Notes under the pieces: model-generated
The model's database searches: none
Seen by the model: only the letters and a program-made list of their open reading frames with translations
What the model was told of the DNA's origin: nothing
In this document: positions 62,601 through 64,000 of the stretch, piece after piece
Numbering within the stretch: position 1 is the stretch's first letter
Layout of the letters: every line of letters begins with the position of its first letter
DNA from: Hemicentrotus pulcherrimus
Lineage: Eukaryota; Echinodermata; Echinoidea; Camarodonta; Strongylocentrotidae
Reading direction: 5' to 3'
Length of the DNA: 64,000 nucleotides
Assembly (NCBI GenBank): GCA_003118195.1
Contig: BEXV01000924.1
Location: 6,338 to 70,337, forward strand
Made by a program: the position numbers and the translations under genes

Positions 62601-63202
62601 TGCACGGCCATGCACAATGCCTAAAGTTCCTGGTATTGTGCATGGTAAATACATAATCGGCTGGCCCTGTTCAGCTAAAGTGCACATGAAACGCACTTAA
62701 TCTGCATACATTAAAAAAAAAAAAAAAATTTCTATGAATAATTAGTCTAGGAAGGAACCAGATGACAGTTAAAAGAAAATTAAAAGTATCTTATTCCCAG
62801 AACCTTTGGTTTCATGTTTATAGGAGGCCACTATAAATACACTAATTGATGCTACACGGTACAAGCCTTAAGCAAACTTTGGGCCCTGAGGTAAAAGATT
62901 CAACGTGAATGTCAAAGAAACTTCCACAGACAATTAGAGTCCTATTGTATATTGGTTTATTATGATGTTTCCTCCCATACCAGATCTCCTATCCTTGACC
63001 TTTATATCTTTGACCTTTGTCCTTGACCTTCTGTATTTGACCTTTCAATGCAGATCTCCCTGGATCCCCTACCGATGTCAAGGTGACAGCCTACAGTGAG
63101 GAATCTGTCACCCTTAGTTGGGTGGCCCCCACGGATGATGGCGACTCTCCAGTCTCTCACTACCAAGTGGAGTACAAAGAGAAGAGGGCAACCAAATGGG
63201 AG
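17504..63202 (+). CDS. Twitchin/MyBP-C-like giant sarcomeric protein (whole gene, 3' end beyond window)
   Basis: The product is a thick-filament-associated giant protein of the twitchin/projectin/titin/MyBP-C superfamily, which by family knowledge scaffolds and regulates myosin in muscle. Coding exons, numbered from the non-coding exon 1, run from exon 2 at 17504 to exon 29 at 63202; every phase fits except across the 760-N gap. Domain order is Ig1 (exons 2-3), Ig2 (5), Ig3 (6), Ig4 (7), Ig5 (8-9), PEVK-like linker (10), Ig6 (10-12), linker (13-16), Ig7 (16-18), acidic and LDF linkers (19-21), Ig8 (22), SEPEY linker (23), Ig9 (24), Ig10 (25-26), Ig11 (27), Ig12 (28), FnIII-1 (29). No kinase is visible, since the window ends too early. 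Exons are GC-rich against AT-rich introns. Twitchin-like is my preferred name; an invertebrate titin or MyBP-C relative is possible. Short introns not listed separately hold nothing recognisable. Confidence 0.9.
18545..18680 (+). CDS. Exon 3: second half of Ig1
   Basis: The acceptor TTTTTAATGTCAAG ends at 18544 and the donor is GGCG|GTAAGT. Residues 57-101 complete the I-set fold: the E-F segment contains VVKMEIADIVAADEGNYKIV and the G strand ends ATIALKFG. The F strand has no cysteine (YKIVASN), so Ig1 lacks the classical disulfide. It ends in phase 1. Confidence 0.9.
19023..19053 (+). CDS. Exon 4: short acidic linker (31 nt)
   Basis: The acceptor TTAAATTACAG and donor CAGG|GTAAGT are both good. 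In phase it reads DEETEMEQEAG between Ig1 and Ig2. Phase 1 enters and phase 2 leaves, which is exactly what exon 5 needs. Exon 13 has the same length and phases. Confidence 0.8.
19506..19831 (+). CDS. Exon 5: Ig2
   Basis: The acceptor CACCCATTTCAG ends at 19505 and the donor is GAGA|GTAAGT, phase 1. After a Gly/Lys-rich lead (GPGKDGGKGKPP) this exon encodes a complete I-set domain, residues about 122-220. Core motifs are CSLEADPAPSIEW and EADGGDYKIVAKNQLG, ending NTIKLNFE. There is a B-strand Cys but no F-strand Cys. Confidence 0.93.
20621..20917 (+). CDS. Exon 6: Ig3
   Basis: The acceptor TCCACCCATTAG ends at 20620 and the donor is GAAG|GTAAAA. One whole I-set domain sits in a symmetric 1-1 exon, residues about 227-319. 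Motifs are FTCELQADPKPTLNWFKNG, DADAGKFEIQAKNKFG and ITLNFE. It is the most canonical of the N-terminal modules. Confidence 0.93.
21250..22009. other. Assembly gap of 760 N
   Basis: The gap lies in the intron between exons 6 and 7 and hides the 5' boundary of exon 7. A small linker exon could also be inside it, because the only visible acceptor candidate (CCAACAG, ending 22016) would need phase 2, while exon 6 leaves in phase 1. Confidence 0.95.
22010..22316 (+). CDS. Exon 7 (5' end in gap): Ig4
   Basis: The visible part opens TNRAAGGPKFIGHPTMRQS and encodes a full I-set domain: FESILEADSEPQVMWSLG, then KDGGTYVIYVATNAGDA, then NINLNFD. Serine replaces the usual B-strand Cys, and the F strand has none either. 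The donor is GACA|GTAAGG, phase 1. The left boundary lies in the gap or at 22017. Confidence 0.88.
23369..23557 (+). CDS. Exon 8: first half of Ig5
   Basis: The acceptor CCTTGCTCCTCCAG ends at 23368 and the donor is AAGG|GTGAGT, phase 1 in and out. It reads IKDASKEGAPTFIEKPTIKQ and then the core VVFEVKLMGEPKPGIKWLYK. Valine stands where the B-strand Cys is usual. A SINE-type tail ends only about 35 bp before this acceptor. Confidence 0.9.
24259..24384 (+). CDS. Exon 9: second half of Ig5
   Basis: The acceptor TTTGCGCTGCAG ends at 24258 and the donor is CAAG|GTCAGT. It encodes the E-G strands: GKVYMLTLEINNSSNIDSGS, then YIVNAENEKGKATCTINLQF. The half-domain joins exon 8 in phase 1. Confidence 0.9.
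24881..25209. mobile_element. Inverted-repeat (MITE-like) element in intron 9
   Basis: The ends TATAGGGTGGT (24881-24891) and ACCACCCATA (25200-25209) are imperfect complements. Inside, AGTTCACACTT (24930-24940) and AAGTGTGAACT (25142-25152) are perfect complements. The left arm contains a doubled TTAGCGCGTACT motif. There is no coding capacity. Confidence 0.55.
25336..25644. mobile_element. MITE copy A, about 309 bp, in intron 9
   Basis: Long terminal inverted repeats: the left end CCAGGGGGTGTTTCACAAAG is mirrored by CTTTGTGAAACACCCCCCTGG at the right. The next inner block, AACTTAACTCTAAGTTGGACTT, is mirrored by AAGTCCAACTTAGAGATAAGTT. The middle is AT-rich. A closely similar copy lies at 57774-58091, so this is a real dispersed family, of a kind common in marine invertebrates. 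Confidence 0.8.
25879..26126 (+). CDS. Exon 10: PEVK-like linker plus start of Ig6
   Basis: The acceptor TTGCTCCGATCAG ends at 25878; the donor is CAG|GTCTGT, phase 0. The first part is not Ig-like: it starts APGSKFGPKKFNLNPVVEPS and has an amphipathic segment LIELDLGEFGKALQLGG. A Glu/Pro/Val/Ala-rich stretch (EGPEEVTPLIEEAAPAVKP) resembles PEVK-type extensible linkers. The end (VVIEELKDQ) is the A strand of Ig6. I do not recognise the LDLGEFGKAL segment. Confidence 0.85.
26189..26398. mobile_element. MITE with 29-30 bp terminal inverted repeats in intron 10
   Basis: The left arm CCTAAAAAAAAGATGTTGAA...GCCCTTT (26192-26220) matches the reverse complement of the right arm AAAGGGCAATACAACATC...TTTAGG (26366-26395) almost throughout. 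AGA/AGG-CCT bases flank. It is 210 bp long, non-coding, and sits only 63 bp after the exon 10 donor. Confidence 0.75.
27565..27638 (+). CDS. Exon 11: Ig6, B-C strands
   Basis: The acceptor GTTGACTCCACAG ends at 27564 and the donor is ACAA|GTGAGT, phase 0 in and phase 2 out. It reads DVKDGSRVSLRVKITGSPTK then VTWYK. It follows exon 10 directly in frame and supplies the conserved Trp. Confidence 0.88.
28041..28207 (+). CDS. Exon 12: Ig6, C'-G strands
   Basis: The acceptor CGTTTATTTTCAG ends at 28040 and the donor is GAAG|GTGAGA. It reads DGKEIKESKEIRMSQAGDLY, then LPEDTGDYSIVASNPAGET, and ends AAVFVE. It completes Ig6, which lacks both classical cysteines. A decayed copy of its 3' part lies downstream at 28521-28640. 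Confidence 0.9.
28295..28516. repeat. GGT/GTA trinucleotide-rich tract and poly-G
   Basis: An imperfect GTGGTA/GTAGTG array of about 200 bp ends in a run of about 13 G (28504-28516). Thr/Tyr-rich or Gly/Val-rich frames through it are repeat translations, not genes. Confidence 0.85.
28521..28640 (+). pseudogene. Decayed tandem duplicate of exon 12
   Basis: This stretch aligns to the exon 12 3' half and its donor flank. Shared blocks include TGGATGTGCT, GAAGATACA, GTGGCTTCTAAT and GGAGAG. The exon frame meets TAG at 28533-28535, and the donor position reads GCTAAG instead of GTGAGA, so it cannot be spliced as exon 12 is. The trinucleotide tract lies between parent and copy. Confidence 0.7.
28823..28853 (+). 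CDS. Exon 13: short linker (31 nt)
   Basis: The acceptor TTTGTTTACAG ends at 28822 and the donor is CAGG|GTACGT. In phase it reads DSLEPGKSKPG. Phase 1 to 2 and the length of 31 nt are the same as exon 4. Confidence 0.75.
29329..29477 (+). CDS. Exon 14: Gly/Glu-rich linker
   Basis: The acceptor TTATGTCTGTGCAG ends at 29328 and the donor is GCAG|GTATGC, phase 2 in and 1 out. It starts KKQPVEEAITPMGQQGVESA and continues through PPGGGEGVEGEIG to NTPDWEFAG. It has no Ig fold and is likely disordered. It occupies the place of the Pro/Ala-rich linker between C0 and C1 of MyBP-C. Confidence 0.8.
29478..31953. other. Intron 14 (about 2.5 kb)
   Basis: Very AT-rich, with CT-rich sequence just after the donor. 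Candidate acceptors near 31417 (TTTGCAG) and 31531 lack a matching donor and open frame. I see no gene or clear repeat. Confidence 0.6.
31954..32013 (+). CDS. Exon 15: linker (60 nt)
   Basis: The acceptor CCCCTTTAATCACAG ends at 31953; the donor GAAG|GTGACC is weaker than the others. It reads ESSEVSPLQQRPGEQLEGME in phase 1-1. Phase, composition and position support it, but the weak donor and 1-1 symmetry mean it could be alternatively spliced. Confidence 0.65.
32014..34423. other. Intron 15 (about 2.4 kb)
   Basis: AT-rich, with a GATAATAAT-type trinucleotide array near 33340-33445. Short frames of 63-109 codons show no recognisable domain. Confidence 0.6.
33338..33445. repeat. GATAATAAT-type simple repeat
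   Basis: Imperfect tandem GATAATAAT/GATAATGAT units. Open frames rich in Asn/Asp or Ile on the two strands are artefacts of the repeat. Confidence 0.85.
34424..34507 (+). CDS. Exon 16: basic linker and start of Ig7
   Basis: The acceptor CTCTGCCTTGCAG ends at 34423 and the donor is GAGG|GTAAGT, phase 1-1. It opens with a strongly basic patch GKRKKGGKG and continues VDISPYFVETPSKCSSPEG, the A strand region of Ig7. The basic patch could contact actin or myosin; that is inference. Confidence 0.85.
34861..35020 (+). mobile_element. SINE 3' fragment
   Basis: It contains GGAATGCTCCCCAGGAAGTG and ATTGAATCCAATGACCGGGG, and ends TGAAGCGCTATATAAAAGC with an (ATT)n tail. This is the tail type of tRNA-derived sea urchin SINEs. 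The tRNA-like head is not recognisable here. Confidence 0.6.
35495..35601 (+). CDS. Exon 17: first half of Ig7
   Basis: The acceptor CTCCACCTTACAG ends at 35494 and the donor is GCT|GTAAGT, phase 0. It reads GQTVKFEALVAGEPTPTVKW then LKGKNEIEDGFKGRYA. The VAG...VKWLKGK core recalls the C1 domain of MyBP-C (established family knowledge, not a computed alignment). The B-strand Cys is replaced by Ala. Confidence 0.9.
35637..35890. repeat. Minisatellite, about 20-bp units
   Basis: About twelve imperfect copies of TTTTGGAGGAATGATTCCNA fill the start of intron 17. The minus strand is open through much of it (35703-35894), but only because of the repeat. Confidence 0.85.
36605..36740 (+). CDS. Exon 18: second half of Ig7
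   Basis: The acceptor CCCTTCCCTGTTGCAG ends at 36604 and the donor is ACAC|GTAAGT. It reads VKYNEKTGVHSLEIKKADSM then DTGKFSCKLENQHGKDERVF, closing the fold. The F strand has Cys while the B strand does not. It ends in phase 1. Confidence 0.9.
36741..40193. other. Intron 18 (about 3.5 kb)
   Basis: Contains a CA repeat near 37006-37024, a direct duplication of CCCATATATCGTAT near 37766-37792, a poly-G run near 39143-39153 and a GC-richer 3' part (39800-40190). That 3' part has a perfect CRE palindrome TGACGTCA (40134-40141) and an octamer-type ATTTGCAT (40152-40159). No extra exon is supported. Confidence 0.6.
40194..40226 (+). CDS. Exon 19: acidic microlinker (33 nt)
   Basis: The acceptor TTTTCCATCTCTCAG ends at 40193; the donor GAAG|GTACAA is weak. 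In phase it reads LEEDEVLEEGE. It is symmetric (1-1), so a cassette exon is possible. Support is the fitting phase, strong acceptor and linker-like composition. Confidence 0.6.
45757..45757. other. Ambiguous base after poly-G run
   Basis: A single N follows a run of 15 G (45742-45756), so the true length of this homopolymer is unresolved. Confidence 0.9.
46018..46075 (-). mobile_element. SINE 3' tail, minus strand
   Basis: An ATA/ATT run is followed by ATATCAGGTTTATATATATAGCGC. Read on the minus strand this is GCGCTATATATATAAACCTG plus an ATT tail, the same kind of 3' end as the other SINEs. The body, which would extend to higher coordinates, is not clear. Confidence 0.5.
47201..47249 (+). 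CDS. Exon 20: LDF motif of M-domain-like linker
   Basis: The acceptor TTCAAATTTACAG ends at 47200 and the donor is ACAG|GTGAGG, phase 1 in and 2 out. It reads EKAQTDELDFRALLKHR. The LDFxxLLKxR motif matches the conserved motif of the MyBP-C M-domain region as I know it. In the vertebrate protein this segment binds myosin S2/actin and is regulated by phosphorylation; a similar role here is inference. Confidence 0.85.
48208..48286 (+). CDS. Exon 21: M-domain-like linker with RRES site
   Basis: The acceptor GACATTCTTTAG ends at 48207 and the donor is AAG|GTAAAA, phase 2 in and 0 out. It reads REVERRESKIVEPDWGDLKE then TPGMKAK. RRES (48218-48229) fits the PKA consensus RRxS, in a place like the LLKKRDS site of MyBP-C. 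EPDWGDLKE resembles the acidic-Trp segment that follows there. Confidence 0.85.
48597..48864 (+). CDS. Exon 22: Ig8
   Basis: The acceptor GTCATCATCCTACAG ends at 48596 and the donor is GATA|GTAAGT. It is a complete Ig: AVQIIMPLKDVKVNEKEGRM, LTCEAKFEGGKPKWFKDGKE, then GPGDKGEYKVKFDDGTESKC. It is rich in Lys/Glu and has the short C-C' loop typical of MyBP-C-type Ig modules. Phase 0 in, 1 out. Confidence 0.93.
49732..49762. repeat. TTTA microsatellite
   Basis: About seven TTTA units in a row. Confidence 0.9.
49922..50056. repeat. 36-bp tandem repeat, about 3.5 copies
   Basis: Repeats of TCTAAAGATAATTGATTCCT followed by TATTTTATTAATAACT, with a small deletion in one copy. Confidence 0.85.
52060..52115 (+). 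promoter_or_regulatory. Possible internal promoter before exon 23
   Basis: TATATAA (52080-52086) is preceded 12 bp upstream by the myogenic-type E-box CACCTG (52063-52068). The region is C-rich against AT-rich intron. Exon 23 begins about 135 bp downstream and carries an in-frame ATG at 52239. There is no transcript evidence and both motifs are short. Confidence 0.25.
52219..52293 (+). CDS. Exon 23: SEPEY linker between Ig8 and Ig9
   Basis: The acceptor CCGCCTGAACCTATTCAG (ends 52218) keeps the frame open; the nearer GGCACAG (ends 52238) would give an immediate TGA after exon 22 and is rejected. It reads KHVCLAQMSEPEYRKLQKQG then IMPQDG. The SEPEYRKLQKQGI segment resembles the SEYERIAFQYG segment at the end of the MyBP-C M-domain. 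The donor is GATG|GTAGGC, phase 1-1. Confidence 0.82.
52294..54952. other. Intron 23 (about 2.7 kb)
   Basis: AT-rich. It contains the longest uninterrupted non-exonic frame of the window (183 codons, 53227-53778), with no recognised domain or paired splice sites. No repeat stands out. Confidence 0.55.
54953..55231 (+). CDS. Exon 24: Ig9
   Basis: The acceptor GTTGTTCTTGTCCACAG ends at 54952 and the donor is AAGG|GTGGGT. A complete Ig in a symmetric 1-1 exon: ASKPKIDFITLIKTVEVDEG, FEITWFKDGKKITSKDIPKF, then KVTAEDQGEVVLKVDRQECC. The B-strand Cys is absent, and a CC pair sits near the F-G turn. Confidence 0.93.
55566..55594. repeat. GA microsatellite in intron 24
   Basis: A run of AG dinucleotides follows GGGAGGGAGAG, about 335 bp after the exon 24 donor. 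Confidence 0.8.
55821..55915 (+). CDS. Exon 25: first half of Ig10
   Basis: The acceptor TTTCTTTTTTTCCAG ends at 55820 and the donor is AAG|GTATAT. It reads AKPKFLQELKDISIVEKRTG then VLECEITDPEAK. Phase 0 out, breaking the domain just before the conserved Trp. Confidence 0.9.
56070..56119. other. Assembly gap of 50 N
   Basis: Exactly 50 N follow a run of G (56057-56069) inside intron 25, so it is a nominal gap at a hard-to-sequence homopolymer. Exons on both sides still join in phase. Confidence 0.95.
56289..56457 (+). CDS. Exon 26: second half of Ig10
   Basis: The acceptor ATTGTTGTTGACTAG ends at 56288 and the donor is ATTG|GTGAGT. It reads VEWTKDGKPFTGNDNVRLDV, then AENAGKYTCKFGKLESTGSV. 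With LECE in exon 25 this is one of the few modules here that keeps both Ig cysteines. Confidence 0.92.
56896..57165 (+). CDS. Exon 27: Ig11
   Basis: The acceptor TTTGACCCTTGACAG ends at 56895 and the donor is CAAG|GTAGGT. A complete Ig in a 1-1 exon: EAPSMSAKLAPQSEVFAGED, APEAEVFWFKDNAPLESSDK, then PEDKGRYACAMDEANATYST. It has an F-strand Cys but no B-strand Cys. Confidence 0.93.
57774..58091. mobile_element. MITE copy B, same family as 25336-25644
   Basis: It has the same layout as copy A: GGGGGGTGTTTCACAAAGG at the left, ATCTTTGTGAAACACCCCCC at the right, and the same inner TAAGTTGGACTTAA / TTAAGTCCAACTTAGAG pair. The central AT-rich part (TTTATGAATTCCACAT..., GAATGATTTGAATCAACAT) also matches copy A over most of its length. 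Confidence 0.8.
58831..58839 (+). CDS. Candidate 9-nt microexon (27b)
   Basis: The sequence CCCCTCAG|CTGCACCAG|GTAAGT has a good acceptor core and a consensus donor. Read in phase between exons 27 and 28 it inserts Ala-Ala-Pro without breaking the frame (Q-AAP-EKPSL). The upstream tract is A-rich rather than pyrimidine-rich, which lowers confidence. Phase 1-1, so skipping is also tolerated. Confidence 0.45.
62206..62487 (+). CDS. Exon 28: Ig12
   Basis: The acceptor CTGATCCCCTTAACAG ends at 62205 and the donor is ATTG|GTGAGT. A complete Ig in a 1-1 exon: EKPSLKVDTLKDVTANAGEQ, LEISGSPAPTVEWTKGTTKV, then RSDTSEYTVSISNKQGSEKA. As the last Ig before FnIII it corresponds in order to C5 of MyBP-C. 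No classical Ig cysteine pair. Confidence 0.94.
62488..63053. other. Intron 28
   Basis: It contains a near-perfect hairpin (62608-62645: CCATGCACAATGCC, 10-nt loop, GGTATTGTGCATGG), a poly-A run (62712-62727) and a TTGACCT-type repeated motif (about 62994-63044) just before the acceptor. Confidence 0.7.
63054..63202 (+). CDS. Exon 29: first FnIII domain, 5' half
   Basis: The acceptor TGACCTTTCAATGCAG ends at 63053 and the donor is GAG|GTAAGC, phase 0. It reads DLPGSPTDVKVTAYSEESVT, then LSWVAPTDDGDSPVSHYQVE, then YKEKRATKWE. DLPGxP and SVTLSWxxPxxDG are hallmark FnIII motifs of twitchin, titin and MyBP-C. The rest of the domain lies beyond the window. Confidence 0.93.
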
Positions 63203-64000
63203 GTAAGCTATCACCCGGTCCACTGTAATCCAGTATACTCTGAACAGCTGTTGACCATGTGTCCTGGGGACCTATTGACCATGTGATTCAGTCGTGGACA
63301 CAGGTTCAAAAATGTGACACGTCTTTCGGATAGTGACGTTAGAGGTCGGTCCCCAGACGTAAATAATCATATCTGATTGATACACGTCTGTAAAAACCCA
63401 ATTACACACACATCACTATGTGTCCTCCATGCACTACTTGGTGATTCCCCGTTGTATCTGCTCCAGGGGCAAAAGTATGGGGTCTTTTGCGGTGATACTG
63501 TATTTATCCTGCAAGAATTTTCATCTTTAAACACCCGTTCCATTTCTGTTTTGAAAACATAGTTCTGTTGTAAATGATCAGATGAAGTTGTTATTAGTAA
63601 GGTGTGTTATTGTGGTGAATTGTTATTACCGGTGTGAAACCAAGTAAAACTATTCACTCGACCATGTTTTCCCCAACATATTTAGTAAATGCAATCCATG
63701 TGCTGATGGGTTAAGCGGCTTAGTTGAATTTCAAGTTCTACTGTAATGGGTAAAGCACAAATAAATCAATATTTAATTAACGTAACAATCTTCACACACA
63801 ATTGAGGACCTTAAGACAAAACACAGTGTTCCAACAAGGGATCTGAGGAGTCTGTTGATTTGAAAAAATATGAATAAGAAACCGAAGGAAGGTAAATGAA
63901 TATCTTACTCTTGAAGTTCATTCTGAAGAACATTGATGTAATGGGGCACAAATGTGTACACAATTTTAATGGATTTGATGTCCGATCACAAGGTCCATGG
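63203..64000. other. Intron 29, continues beyond the window
   Basis: No acceptor followed by a continuation of FnIII is visible up to the right edge. Confidence 0.7.

Noticed and set aside
1..64000. CRISPR arrays, bacterial operons, viral or toxin genes
   Set aside because: None seen; base composition, introns and repeats are those of an animal genome.

Overview
The window is eukaryotic, AT-rich and intron-rich. It looks like echinoderm DNA, most likely sea urchin. I base this on tRNA-derived SINEs with GCGCTATATAA...(ATT)n tails, several short inverted-repeat MITE-type elements, and a giant sarcomeric gene with a twitchin-like layout. The species cannot be fixed from sequence alone, and another marine deuterostome is possible.

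Layout. Positions 1 to about 16,440 hold no gene I can support. They contain a CT microsatellite, a three-unit tandem array with CRE-type sites (2286-2450), a full-length tRNA SINE (6921-7190), a decayed array of about 105-bp units (7979-8405), and two short inverted-repeat elements (10214-10360, 15150-15239). From 16,450 to the right edge there is one plus-strand gene. It has a TATA promoter (TATA box 16567-16576), a probable non-coding first exon, a start codon at 17504 with an in-frame stop just upstream, and 28 coding exons (one a 9-nt microexon) to 63202. The gene continues past the window. All introns follow GT-AG and every reading-frame phase agrees from exon to exon, except at the 760-base gap (21250-22009), where the join cannot be seen.

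The product is a giant modular muscle protein of the twitchin/projectin/titin/MyBP-C superfamily; about 1,460 codons are visible. Domain order is: Ig1-Ig5; a PEVK-like linker (exon 10); Ig6; a Gly/Pro/charged linker; Ig7; an acidic linker plus an LDF-type motif with a candidate PKA site; Ig8; a short SEPEY linker; Ig9-Ig12; and the start of a first FnIII domain. In twitchins a long FnIII/Ig repeat region and a kinase would follow. From Ig6 onward the order strikingly recalls vertebrate MyBP-C (C0 - linker - C1 - M motif - C2...), but with one extra Ig placed inside the M-like region.

Points most worth a second look: the split M-domain-like motif and its RRES site; a 9-nt in-phase microexon (58831-58839); a decayed tandem duplicate of exon 12 in the following intron (28521-28640); a possible internal TATA/E-box promoter before the exon that carries ATG 52239; and two related 310-bp MITEs 32 kb apart in the same gene.
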